From positions 24,076,618 to 24,140,617 of the forward strand of contig JAJEKV010000008.1 of assembly GCA_021234155.1 (NCBI GenBank): a stretch of 64,000 bases of DNA. The letters run 5' to 3'. Positions 10,851-22,363 of the stretch are shown here, in pieces. A program made the position numbers and the translations under genes. The DNA is from Isoetes taiwanensis. Its lineage: Eukaryota; Streptophyta; Lycopodiopsida; Isoetales; Isoetaceae. Position 1 is the first letter of the stretch; each line of letters begins with the position of its first letter. Below the pieces are notes generated by a model. It did no database searches, was not told where the DNA came from, and saw nothing but the letters and a program-made list of their open reading frames with translations.

Positions 10851-13440
10851 AATTTTAAGCAAGTGGTCTATTCATAAGCATAACCACCAAGTGTCTAGTC
10901 TTTTAGCTGGACTTTTTGAACTTCCTGAGTTGCCTCTGAAATATTTGAACAGTATGCAATTGGGACTTTAATAACTTGTGGCTCAGCAATGGACTTATTT
11001 ACAATACAAGACCTGTAAATATGGTGGGCGCTACCTATATGATTTATCAAAATGCAAGGTATTAACTTTAACAGATAATGTACCATAGTATGGTTTAGGT
11101 TAGAGCTTCTCTTTTTCCAGACCAGACACGGGTCGATGGCTACAGCAACCTTACATCTTCAGTGGCAGTGCAGCTCCTACATGAAGCGAATGATCTGTAT
11201 CTCACGCATATGGGTCGTTATCAGCTCCAAATGCAAGGTAAGGATATTCCATTCCTAGATCTCTGCGATCAATTAGTTTCAGTCAAAACCTAGTATTTAG
11301 CCATGGAACCGAACAGGAATCCTCTTGAAATCTCATTTTAGCACATGTGGAAGATCCCTAGGATTTTACAAGGATATGCATTGCTGTTAGTCAACGAAAC
11401 CCATGGAATATTGGCGGGAATTTGATTCCGATGGCATTCCCTTTAGTTCAGTAGCACAAATGGAAGATTTCAAAGATATTACAAGGAATTGGATATCCAT
11501 TTCTACATTTACGCCATAAAAATGAGGGAGGAACATGTTCCAGATTGCATGCCCTTCAATTTCGGTCCAGAGGAGGAACATTGAAAGACGGCACACCCCT
11601 TTTGGGAGGAGGAATTTTTTTCCCTATATTCCCTAGCTGATTACCTTGAGAGCTTGTGCACAATGAGAGATCTACAAAAAAATGCTGCATATTTAAGTAG
11701 GAAAGCAAGTGCATCTAAAGGATTTTATGCCAGCGGATCTGATGCTAAAGATCTGGATACTGGGGTACTTTGCAACAAAAGATTTGACTATTCCTGATGA
11801 AATACAACAGTATGAAGGATTTTCTTCATATCAAGGACGAAATCCAGGTATCTATTTAATGTTTTGTAGAGTCCATGCATTATCTAAGCTACAACAGTAT
11901 TGATCAAATGTAATACATCTGTTTGCAATATGCTAAAGGGAAGTACAAGTTAGTTTCTTCACCAATGCATTCTGCACTCTTTACTTATGAAGTTTAAATA
12001 CAATTCTAGCAGGTTCTACTAACTGGGCAAAAAGGTTACAAGGGCTGATCGGCTATAAACCGAGAGGCTCCATTGTACCTTTTGGCCCTTCATTCATTAC
12101 CAAGCCTATTGCTAATGATTTGATGTGGCTGCAGGTACCGGACCTCTCCTACCCTTGTCATTTTTTTGCTTCTAGTTTGATGGATTTGCTAGGATATGGA
12201 ATGGAGCTACAAAGCTGAAGACAAGTTCTACATTTCAAGACATGGCAACATTTGAGAAGGTTCTTTATGACTTCATTTACAAGGGAAATCACAGGTTGTA
12301 TCTAGTCTATTTTATGAGTTAATAAGCAAGGTCAGAAAAGCCTACTGGCTGAGACAAATTAATAAGACATGTCTCTGAACAATGGGCTATACATCTAACT
12401 GCGATTTAAATTGCATAATATTGTGAAAAGCAAGCTGTCACATAAGGCAAGGAATATAGATTTTCTTTGAAACGACCTCTGGAAATAGCTTAGAACATAG
12501 GTTTATTACATGATCAGTAGGCAGTCACGCGTGATGCAAAAGGCTAAGCATGCATGCAAATTCGTCATGCTATGTTAAAATGCATGGGCTTGGCCACTGT
12601 GCATGTAAATATATTAAAAAAAAAAAAAAAAAAAAAGGCAGCATCCTAGACAGGCATGCAAATGTGTTATTGCATTTATTAAGAGGTGTTCTTTTTAACA
12701 GATAAAAGATTGAAGTATAAGTCTCTTTGAAGCTTAGGCAAATGAATGTGTATTGAAATGATGATCTGCATAAATATAAATATATCTGGGTGTTGCAGTA
12801 TATCTAGTCATATCAACTTGTACAGGTTGTATCATGAGTTATTTGCTGAGTTGTGCATTGCACGATAAGCATAGCGTCCTATTTAAACATAGCACATGAT
12901 TGTTACATGCATTTTCTGAATTATAGGCATGTTTGCTATTTATCACATATGGTTGCAGGCAAACTCGGCAAGTAGAGTGTAATGGAAAAATTACTGTGGT
13001 TCAGAGCAGTAAGGATGAAAAATTTTTAGTATAGCTTTACTTTGCATTGTGATGCAAAAATAAAACTAGAATGCCTTGTACTTGACCTTGCATGATTGAA
13101 AGGAAATTTATAAGTTAGAATGTAAACCATTGGGCAGAACTCTGGCTTTGGATTGCAGTAGTTCAATATGTTTTTGTCTTTGTATCATCGGCTGTATTGG
13201 CTTTGTAAAAATAGGCCTTTGACTATTGTCCTTCGACTATAATAACTACATGACTATTGAGCATAGAAGGATAAGTAAGAAATGGAGACTGGTTTTGGCA
13301 AATTTTCAGTTGATATAAAGGCTCATGAGGCTAAAGGATAATAAGTACCAGATTCTTATGCAAGTTTGAATCTGGATTGATAATACAGTTCTTGGGATTG
13401 ACCGGGGCTGATGTTCGACCTAGGGATCTAGGTTTGATTT
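10851..13440 (+). repeat. Segmental duplication, unit C
   Basis: Near-identical partner of 7421-9990. It begins after a short T run at 10843-10850 and ends at the poly-T of the third SINE-like copy. Confidence 0.9.
11121..12294 (+). pseudogene. Exon-like block C, unidentified gene
   Basis: Near-identical copy of block B: exon a 11121-11237, middle piece to 11847, exon c 12013-12134, exon d 12176-12294. Splice signals are conserved. Exon d differs by a few substitutions (WNGATKLKTSS versus WNEVTKMKTSS). As in B, I find no flanking exons that would make a full gene and cannot name the family. Confidence 0.45.
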
Positions 13441-13459
13441 TTTTTTTTTTTTTTTTTTT
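13323..13459 (+). repeat. SINE-like repeat with poly-T tail (copy 3)
   Basis: Same body as the copies at 7274 and 9875, ending in about 22 T. It closes duplication unit C. Confidence 0.45.
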
Positions 13460-14540
13460 CCCTATCATCTTGTTAATAACTAATTAGAATTATGCAAATA
13501 CATAACCAAGGGTCACTAAGTATCAAATCTCTTAAGTTAAATTATTTACATATATTTAGGATAATATGTAAAAATTGTTCTGTAGATCTGCAAAATTGTA
13601 AAAATGCCCTTGTTCAAATGATTTTTATGGAAATTACCGCAAATTTTTTATGCCAAATGGAAATGTGTCCATCAGATGAATGAAGATGAGGATAATATCT
13701 TCCCATCAATGATAAAATCACATAAATTGGAGTCCAAATCTTAAGTTATGGTCTTCTGAATCCTTATTATTTTTGTTTCTTGTGTATTAAAGGTAACAAA
13801 ACTTGTGATTTCAGAATCTGTGCTTTGGTGGGAAGCTTTATCACCACAAAAAAGTTACAATCATTTCCATAAGAAAAATAAAAAATAACAAACGAGAATG
13901 GAAACTTACAAATCCTTTAATATTTAACCTCTTACAAATATGTTCTTTAAAAAAGGAGTTGTGGGAACTTCTTTTGTGAAATTCCTTTTGTAAATGTTCT
14001 TGACACAAGTTATTAATGATGGTCGCGGCAACTAAGAGTCTTAGTTGGGAATTCTTGGGAAATTGGATGGGAAAAGGGTAGGGATTCCTGGGAATGATCA
14101 TTATCTATTTCACAAAGAATGAGGATTGGTTGTGGCTTCCAAATATTTTTTGGTGTCTGATGCACATTTGATCAAAGTTCGGTGGCCTCATGAATTTGCT
14201 TATGCAGCTCAGTAGCCATCGCAAATGTTCCCTTTTAACAATTCAGTGTGGTAGAGACTTATTTACAAGTAAATACTGTCGTTTCATTCTAGGCTCTTTT
14301 CTTTTGTACTCTCTGCTAGTACCTGGCATTAATTCTGCTTTAACACTTATACTCAGATTGAGTTGTTTTAGGGTTATAAGGAAGACCTAAAGCCTTTTGG
14401 TTTCCGTTGTATCATATGTACATATTTGCCTTATATTGAAGGTTAAAGCGGGGGTTGTTTCTAGTGTAATTTTTTTTTTTTTTTTTGAACTCTTTATCGT
14501 TTGGATAAAAGTGCTTAGAATACTTTTTTAATTTCTCGAA
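13460..14540. other. Gene-free stretch
   Basis: AT-rich, with only short chance ORFs on both strands and a poly-T tract near 14470-14486. No family recognised. Confidence 0.45.
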
Positions 14541-14542
14541 AC

Positions 14543-14969
14543 ATGAGCTTTAGAGCATCATTCCAACATGAGATGGAGATTCACCTCTCAGCTAATATTA
14601 ATTGGCATTTGCTGGATACATCCAAGTTCTATGTTATTGGAGCTACGTTCTCTTGTTTCTGTATGTGGTGGCAAAGCGTCAGACATCTATTAGTCTGGCA
14701 AGAGAGATTCTTCATAGGGATGGAATTTGTGGCCTTTACAAAACATCCTTATTGGGAACTATTCCTGCTCGAGCTTTCTATATGGGCAGAACAGAAATCA
14801 CAAAGTATATTCTGGCTCCACAGCCTCATGACTCAGTGAATTTTGAGAATCTACTTCTGCAACAATTCTTAATGTTGCAGTTGCTGCACAGACTGTTTGG
14901 ACTTATGAGGATGTGATTAGCCAAAAGCTTATGCTGCACAATGCAAATAGTAAGGACGTTTCTAGATAA
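14543..14969 (+). pseudogene. Mitochondrial carrier pseudogene (SLC25A44-like)
   Basis: Decayed intronless copy of a plant mitochondrial carrier (MCF) gene of the SLC25A44-related type. What is seen: MEIHLSANINWHLLDTSKFY, corresponding to the family's N-terminal segment before the first membrane helix; then, in another frame, LAREILHRDGICGLYKT and LLGTIPARAFYMGRTEITK, the end of the first carrier repeat; then, after another frame change, VAVAAQTVWTYEDVISQKL, corresponding to the start of the next repeat (family pattern AAQxVWTPxDVVSQRLM). The P-x-[DE]-x-x-[KR] signature of the first repeat is missing, and two frameshifts separate the pieces. The lack of introns and the decay suggest a processed or captured fragment. 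Functional transport is very unlikely. Confidence 0.75.
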
Positions 14970-14974
14970 AAAAA

Positions 14975-15400
14975 ATAAAATGAGATGGATGTATTGAGCA
15001 GATACTAAGAGTGATTATGCACCATCCACTTCATATCCTAGCCTAGTTTGTGAATTTGTATATATAGAGGTGTTGCGATGATTTAGTATTTAAAAAATAC
15101 AATTGTTCTCGTTAGCAAGTTACATGATTTAGAAAAGGCATTCAACCTATTAAATTTTCCTAAAGATTTGTTCATGTGCAAATCATTTAACATCTAGATA
15201 ACTCTCATATTCTCACCCTTCTCTTTTAATTGGCATCATGGCCAATAGCCCTTTCTATATCACACTATCATACCCAAACAATGCAACTTCGACTCCCCTA
15301 TGTTTTTACACCGTGTGAAACTAAGAAATCGTTGCATTGTCAAACACAGATTAATAATGCCCAACTCTGTAGATTTTACACCAAAGAAATTTTTGCGAAG
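14975..15400 (+). repeat. Dispersed repeat, left part (partner at 34.75-35.25 kb)
   Basis: Resembles 34745-35250. Examples are TTATGCACCAT-CACTTCATAT-CTAG, then GATGATTTAG-ATTTA and GTTCTCGTTAGCAAGTTACA. The match begins just after the carrier pseudogene. The right part appears to continue at 21.73-22.03 kb, beyond an insertion. Confidence 0.6.
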
Positions 15401-15442
15401 TGGTTGCATTATCACTCAGCGCCGTCAGCTCTAGAGGCATAG

Positions 15443-16378
15443 GCGGCAGAATTTTGATCGGTCATATCTCTCACATCCGGTGTCAGATTTTCATGTGCTT
15501 GGGCTTCTTGGAAAGCTGGTTCATAGATCTTTCCAAGGGTGGTACCTGCATGCTTGGCTTTGTTTCTGTGCTCAAATCGGCACTTTTCCGGGCTGTGTGC
15601 TAGGGTTTCTGTGGCAACCGGTAGACTCATGTGCTTGGGCATCTCTCACATCCGGTGTCAGATTTTCATGTGCCTGGGCTTGTTGGAAAGCTGGTTCAGA
15701 GAGCTTTCCAACGGTGTATGATACCTGCATGCTTGTCTTTGTTTCAGTGCTCAAATCTGCACTTTTCCGGGCTGTGTGCTAGGGTTTTTGTGGCAGCCCT
15801 TCTTCTTCCTTCTTTGAGAAGTATACCCCTCGCCTGGTGCCATTGTTGGCCTTGGCCACGCGGTGTTGAAAGGTGTGCGTTGTACTCTTATTGAAGGTTA
15901 CGAGAATGTTTTACTAATTCATACCCTAGTTCCTGATGGTGTTGTTGATGAAAGTCCGACACCAATATAGGGATTGGCGTATGTTTTAGTAACTATTCGA
16001 TTGGTCTCGTCTTGCGGCAGAATTTTGATCGGTCATATCTCTCACATCTGGTGTCAGATTTTCATGTGCTTGGGCTTGTTGGAAAGCTGGTTCAGAGATC
16101 TTTCCAACGGTGTATGGTACTTGCATGCTTGGCTTTGTTTCTATGCTCAAATTGGCACTTTTCCGGGCTGTGTGCTAGGGTTTCTGTGGCAACTGGTAGA
16201 CATTTCGACGGACTATATCTCTCACATCCGGTGTCAGATTTTCATGTGCTTGGGCTTGTTGGAAGCTGGTTCAGAGAGCTTTCCAACGGTGTATGATACC
16301 TGCTTGCTTGTCTTTGTTTCAGTGCTCAAATCTGCACTTTTCCGGGCTGTGTGCTAGGGTTTTTGTGGTAGCCGGTAC
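15443..16378 (+). repeat. Four copies of a ~180-bp unit in two pairs
   Basis: Units at about 15443-15626, 15627-15798, 16014-16201 and 16202-16378. Each contains ATCTCTCACATCCGGTGTCA, TTTTCATGTGCTTGGGCTT, a GGAAAGCTGGTTCAGAGA box with an inverted CTTTCCAACGG, and TTTTCCGGGCTGTGTGCTAG. The two pairs are separated by about 215 bp. Such arrays are common in untranslated or LTR parts of retroelements. Their ORFs are repeat shadows. Confidence 0.85.
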
Positions 16379-16500
16379 ATACCAGATATCCAGGAGTCTA
16401 TTAGCCACTTTCCCTTTTTTTGCCCCCTTTCAGCCCCTTTGCTCCCAACCCTAATTTGGGCAGTCAGAGCATACAAATTAATGTTGAGCTAGGCTCCAAC

Positions 16501-16772
16501 ATCTACCTGACATTGCCATAGCCCAACCAACTGCCTCTTGGCCTTGCCTAGCCAGGCCACAGCCCTGCCACAGCCTCCCTAGCCCTGCCAGACCTGATAA
16601 GCCCTTGCCATAGCCTACCTAAAAACCCTGTTTGACATCTAGCTGACATTGCCATAGCCCAACCAACTGCCTCTTGGCCTTGCCTAGCCAGGCCACAGCC
16701 CTGCCACAGCCTCCCTAGCCCTGCCAGACCTGATAAGCCCTTGCCATAGCCTACCTAAAAACCCTGTTTGAC
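16501..16772. repeat. Tandem duplication, 136 bp (pair 3)
   Basis: Bases 16501-16636 recur at 16637-16772 with one substitution near the start (ATCTACC versus ATCTAGC). The sequence is rich in GCCACAGCC/CCCTAGCC words. Confidence 0.95.
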
Positions 16773-17600
16773 CTGCCGCGGGCCCAAGTCATACCCCAAG
16801 TCATGGCCACAGCACACGGTCGGTGTGTGGACCCACACTTGGTTGGTGAGCTACCCAGACCACACCAACCCATCCAGGAAGGCCCAAACACACCAACAAC
16901 GGTTGACCCCACGCAGCAGAGCCCTGCGGGAAGACCATGAAGCGGGGCCACCAAGGAAGAGGCCCCGCAGGGAGAGACATCTTCCATGAAGAGGGAGGCC
17001 CGAGCCAAGGCCTGGGTTGATCCGACAGCGGGCCACACGAGTGCAATCCGCCCGGTCGAACCTTGGAGCCAAGATCCAGCGAGGGTTGAGGCAACAAAGG
17101 CACGCCTTTGCAGACCTCCGGACAGAGGTGGAGAACATAACATCTCTGGATGTTGCGCCTTGCAGTTGGTGCCGTAAAAAACCATTTTAATCACGTAATT
17201 GGAGGATCGCGTAGAAGACGTGGCGGATGATAGCTTCCACTTGCTACAATTTGACAGACAAAGTAATACCAGCCAGGAGCTTGCAGATATGAGGGGGCGG
17301 TAGACACCATGTTGGCAAACTATGGAAGCCGGGACGCAGGACAGAACAGGGTAGAGCAGGAGACACTCAGAACCCCTCGCCCGGATCCAGCCGAGGTTGA
17401 GGAGGCTAAGGCCATGGCACGAAGCACAGTGCCCCCCCTCCCCGCCGAGGTTGCGAGGCCGCCACTGCGGAGACAAGGAGTCCAGCTGCTTTGGAAGCTA
17501 GCCAGGCAGAATCGAGCGCTCTTCGGAGTAAGGATTTAGCACGCAGATCGAGCTACAGAGGCCGGGCGGGCCGCTGCTGCCAAACAAGGCAAGGGCCTTC

Positions 17601-18618
17601 GTGCCGAGGCACATGAGCAACTCTCGCCATTGCACGCGGAGATGGCAAGACATGACAATGTCCCGCAAGAGCCGAAGCCTGATCCGGAGAACAAAAACGT
17701 TGACAAAGAACACACCAACCCCGCCAACCCACCAACCTGCTGTGGCGCCAACCCGGCAACACCGCAAGGAACACATCGATCACGCCCGGGCCGCCACCAC
17801 CCAGCGCCGGCCACAGCCTATGCCTCACCCCCCTCAACCAACACTGGTGCGGCCTCGCCAACCCGTGAACAGAGACAGGAGCCGCAATGTGGTAGTGCGA
17901 GGCCCGACAGAGGAGTCGGAGAACATCTCACTTCCCGACTCCGCATACGATCTTGGACGGGATGATGTTCCCATCACCGTGACCATTGAAAGGCGAAGTC
18001 GCCATGGAATTCGCCTCGACGCCCGGGTGGTCATCTTCACAGTTGAGAGCGTGCGGGCGGGTGGCCATCTGCCGCCGGGCCGGAAGTTGAAGGGGACGGC
18101 TCAGACGCTGGATCGACTTGACCCCAAAGATGAACAAGAGACCCAAGGCATGAGCGCTGGCCAAAGTCGTGGACCGCCAGAGACATGGAGGGGCAGCGGG
18201 CTGGTCCAGTGGAAGGATGCGGGAATTCGTGCAGCCAAACAGGATGAGCACTCCGCCCCTCGAAGTCCCCTCCGAGGGGCCCCAATGCCGCACAGCATCC
18301 ACATCTCCCCCGCCCCCAGGACCACCACTACCACCAAAGCCCTCAAGTGGCGATGCATGCCACTAAATAGGGATCGTGCCTCAGCGTGGTATCCCCGAAT
18401 TGCCGTGGCTTTCCCATGGCGGGAAGGGGGAACGCCTCAATTCGGCGCCATGGACATGGACCTTTTCCTCATGGAAACATGGGAACATGCCGGTCACAGC
18501 TACCCGATTTGCCAGATACCAGCCGCCATCCGCCTTCAATGAGTGCACCGGAAACGAGGACACCTGAGGAATTGCGTGTTACTACTGTGACAACCTGGGC
18601 CCAATCTGGTCTCCCTGC
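17601..18618 (+). pseudogene. LINE ORF1-like region with zinc knuckle
   Basis: A 313-codon frame runs 17601-18542. It is basic and Pro/Arg/Gln-rich, but much of this may be chance in GC-rich DNA. At 18577-18618 a different frame gives CYYCDNLGPIWSPC. This has the spacing of a CX2CX4HX4C zinc knuckle, with Pro where His is expected. A nucleic-acid-binding knuckle just upstream of the endonuclease is the normal ORF1 position in LINEs. The frame change and lost His indicate decay. Confidence 0.5.
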
Positions 18619-18744
18619 GCAAAGGCGCATGTGCACAACAGATAATTGTGGGTACGAAAAGTGCAATGTAATGATGGCAACCCTCTCTTTTTGGCGGCTT
18701 TGCTACTTCCCACATGCCGAGCAACTTTTACACACACGACTTGA

Positions 18745-21480
18745 TGTGGATAAAAGCAGAGCCCTATGTCGATCTATATGATGACATACAACAAGATGCA
18801 TAGCTTGGGCAAGGTCATGTTGTTCTGAGATTTCAATGCGCCGCGACAGGGCAGAGAGCAGATCCCAAAATTCACACCTCTAGCCGAGGATGTGTTGCAA
18901 ATGGACCCCCGCAGAGATGGTTTGGCCAAGGGGCCGATGACGTACCAGTGACACCTGTGATGGGTCGGTAAACGGGCCGTCGGGCAAGATCTTTGACTTG
19001 GTCATTTGCAATGGGTCGGCAGCTGGCGCCCCCTCCCACCGCTTCACTTGTAGACAGGAGAACCTGGGGGCTGCACCGTGTGGTGGATTACGGCTAGCGT
19101 GACGAGCAATGCCTACACTTGATCACTGGCTTCAATGCTCCGGACAGTGGCCGGACGAGGAAGTAGACTGACCATCAGCCCTTGTTCTGCAGATAGATTG
19201 GCGTGCCAACCGAAGCACCCATTGTCCCAACACCCCATGTACCACGGTTGCATGCCCCCGACTATGATCATGCGATCGCCTATGCGCAGGATGCTTTGAG
19301 CATGAGCCGCCGGAGTGCCGCAGCCCCCACACTTCAACGCCAGACGCCCAAATCCAACCAGCCTTCGAGGGTAGGGGATGATGCTTTGGGAGAGGCCGCC
19401 TCGACGATCCACGTGGGCTGCAACCACCTTCCCCGCAATCATCGGGTTCGATGACTAATGCTCCTGAGTTGAAACGATGGTTCGCCAAGTGCTGGACCCC
19501 ACCATTCGCCCGCGAAGCCGTCCGTCATCAATACCGGCCCTTCCTCAAGACCAAGAAAGCCAGGCACCTTGCTTGAGCACCAAAGAATGAGATGTTTGGT
19601 CTACTAGACCGCCACCCTAGGGCCTTCCGGAGAAAGGTCTTGAGTAAGCATGCACATTTCACGTGAAATATTACCCGGAACAATGGGTGAGATACTTGCA
19701 GCAATTTGTATGACCCAATGGGAAGCCGCACCGTACCCTCCATGACGCAGCCTAGCACCGGGTCATTACTGAAGGGATGTCATAATGGGCCTGCAATGCC
19801 TCGCTAACGGGAAGGCGCAGATTTGGATGGTATCGTGCAGAGCTTCTCAAGTGGGCGGGCCCCCAATGGTGTCGGTTCTCACATCACTCTTCAACGGGGC
19901 ATTGCAAGAAGGCTTCCCTTCAAGACCGGACTACCAAGAGTTGTGCCCATATACAAAGCGAGGGGACCCCCCATTGACCAACTATCGTTACCATTATGGT
20001 CGGGCCGGCTTTGCCAAGTTGCTTTGTCGATTCTTTCAAACCCGACACTTTGGGGCGAGGATGGAGAAGTGCGGGCTCACGCAGTAAAGCTTCCGCCCAA
20101 GATTCTACTATTGACTATATCTTCACTCGCGAACACTCATAGAGGATAGCCGGAATCAACTTAACTGACTGCTGTTTTTGTGGATTTCGCAAAGGCTTTG
20201 GACACGCTGCTCTGATAAGTTGTGGGACGATTGAGATGCCTAGGGGACCCCGCCGACTCTGCGTAATGCTATATACAGACTACAATGCAGGCTTGCCCCG
20301 GCCGCCTCACACTGGCTTGGGAGCCCCGTTGTTAGTAGTAGCATTGGGGTGCGCCAGTGGCTGCCGCCTATCCCCGACGCCGGCTTTGCTTATTGACCGC
20401 CTAGAAGAATGGCTAGCCGAAAGCACTGGGGAGGGTCAGTTGATGCACCACATAATCCGCAACTCATATATGCGTGATGATGTTGACCTCGCCGCGATAT
20501 ACCCCGGAGGACATGCAACGCCACCGGATGCTTTGGACACTTTTCGCCAATTCACGACATGAGAGTTAACTTGACCAAGACAAGGGTGCTGGCTGGGTCC
20601 CATCGTCTCCGACACCCACGCCTTCTCTCATTCACTTACCCGGGGCAGTGTAGTGGAGGTGGCTCGGTCTTTTATAAGTATTTGGGCATTGAGTTTTCTA
20701 CTACCACACACCGGGATGCATCCATCAGGTTGCTGGTCATCGCTACTAGCCGAAAGCCTCAGATGCAATGCAAAGCAACATCACAAGGGCAGAGTCAGAT
20801 GCATGGGGTCACCAGCACACTTGTTGGGGGGGCCTTGGTTGAACCGGTCCTCCCTATGGGGCAGAAGTGTGGGGCCGTGATATCCCTAACCACTTGGAAC
20901 GATCTCGAAGCAGTATGTAAGGCCTTCTTGGCCCGCACCGGGAGTGAAATCCACGGTCCCATATCGATCTTGCTCCAGAGACAGGGCTTCCTTCCATTAC
21001 GGAGGGCCGCACTTTGAACGCCACATTATTTACTTCCGTAAGGTGGTGGCTATGGATGAAGCCCGCTGCCCAACCTTGCTTTGGCAAGTGGCGATGGGCC
21101 CGCAATGACTCAAAGCTTCTTGGAAAGACAAGCAACCCGGTGGTTCTCGCCATATGGAATGCGAGGCACACAGATGTGGACCGATGCATACACCGAAGGA
21201 ACGCTACGCCTTGAAGCAAGATTTGGATGCTTGCTTCATGGCCAAGCTTTGGGATGCAGAGGCCCCATCACATGTCAAGGTGGCAAATTATCTACGCCAG
21301 GTTAATCCCATGCTCACTACTGCGCACCCATCTACCCATGAAAAAGCGCAGATTGCTTCCATTCGCGACAGTGCACACCACCTCGCGATTGAGACGGGGG
21401 AGATGGATTCGAGCCGCGTGGGGAGAGTCCGCATGATCTTTGCCAAGCAGGCCATTGAGGATGAAAGTCACGCCCTCCGT
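18745..21480 (+). pseudogene. LINE ORF2 (endonuclease-reverse transcriptase), decayed
   Basis: The endonuclease part begins near 18757 with EPYVDLYDDIQQDA and a DFNAPRQGREQIPKF stretch, the GDFN-type motif of APE endonucleases. The RT part includes VGSHITLQRGIARRLPF (19860s), then FVDFAKALDT (about 20178-20207; motif A, with the catalytic Asp kept) and RDDVDLA (about 20467), where YADD-type motif C is expected. RVNLTKTRVLAGS and YKYLGIEFSTTTHR follow (20.56-20.71 kb). The C-terminus has IASIRDSAHHLAIETGEM and AKQAIEDESHALRAV, matching other family members. Multiple frameshifts and stops mean no active protein. Confidence 0.8.
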
Positions 21481-21721
21481 GCTGTCCGTGTCGGCTGCAT
21501 TTCGAGCATATCCGCCTCTGTATTTCGGTTAGTTGTGCCCCATCGGGCCTTGCATGAGCTAATCGAGCACGCCTCTGAGGGCTTGTTGGGATCGTACCTC
21601 CGGGGAGGTAATGGATACGCGGACTCGTTATGGCCCCCGCTCTCTCTTTGTACTTGGGTCCCATAGGCCAGTTGGTCTCCGTGGACGATAAAATCATATT
21701 CTATTCTATTCTATTCTATTA

Positions 21722-22030
21722 TCAAACATCGGGATATTAATGCCAAACTATAATGGTTTTACACCCAAAATAGTTTGTGCATTATCATACATTAGACATT
21801 CATAGTGCCCCATTCCAAAAGTTTTACAACAAAGAAATGTTCGAGGCAGTTAGCTGCCATGCTAAATTTATTCCTGCCACAATAAAATTCTTTACAAATC
21901 CAAATATCATGACCCATTCTAAGGACAGACTCTGAGAAAAGTTTTTGGAACTCTTTTCTACCAGCATTTTTCACAAACTATCTTTGTGAAACCACCCCAT
22001 CTAGTAAACATTTATGAAACCAAACAAAGG
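21722..22030 (+). repeat. Dispersed repeat, right part (partner at 35.2-35.56 kb)
   Basis: Matches 35190-35560: AATAGTGCCAAA-type words, TTTTACA-CAAAGAAATGTTCGAGGC, ATTCTAAGGAC-CTCTGAGAAAA and CATTTTTCACAAA. In the 35-kb copy this follows the left part directly. Here the two halves are separated by the tandem array and the LINE. Confidence 0.6.
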
Positions 22031-22300
22031 CAACTTATACATATCACAATGCCATTCTATACAGATGTATGAATACATGGTTCAAGTTACACAAAAGTGT
22101 ACATGGGCATGGCCATAGAATATACATATATCATAGCATACACTCTAGGGAACGTCACAATTTATGCATACTCAATAGCCGGCTTGTACAAGGCCCACAA
22201 TAGCACGACATGTCCTCCATGTTGGCCTACAATGTTGCAAGTGATTGACATGTAGCACGGGGGGCCAAGTTATCGATATAACTTACTCACCTTAGACAAT

Positions 22301-22332
22301 CTTATCTTATCTTATCTTATCTTATCTTATCT

Positions 22333-22360
<28 letters not shown>
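22301..22360. repeat. (CTTAT)12 microsatellite
   Basis: Twelve perfect CTTAT units. It may be an orphan tail of the pentamer-tailed LINE family, although the adjacent LINE 3' motif is absent. Confidence 0.95.

Positions 22361-22363
<3 letters not shown>

Larger units (their letters stand above)
16773..21720 (+). mobile_element. Pentamer-tailed LINE, most complete copy (copy 2)
   Basis: Non-LTR retrotransposon of about 5 kb. Order: GC-rich 5' part, ORF1 remnant ending in a zinc knuckle (18577-18618), endonuclease remnant (about 18750-19130), reverse transcriptase remnant (about 19820-20600), C-terminal region with zinc-binding cysteines (to about 21480), conserved 3' terminus (GTCTCCGTGGACGATAAAAT, near 21677-21696) and an ATTCT tail (21698-21720). 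Every reading frame is broken many times. The microsatellite tail and APE-RT order recall the I/Jockey group rather than typical plant L1 or RTE elements; that clade assignment is inference. The 5' end is not defined. Confidence 0.85.

Noticed and set aside
15443-16378. CRISPR or tandem gene array
   Set aside because: Units are ~180 bp and nearly identical throughout with no unique spacers. The four similar ORFs are the same repeat in shifted frames.
16751-17476. 241-codon minus-strand ORF
   Set aside because: Lies in GC-rich LINE 5' sequence where long frames occur on both strands. Composition is Ala/Ser/Leu/Trp-rich with no motif, and the LINE is on the plus strand.
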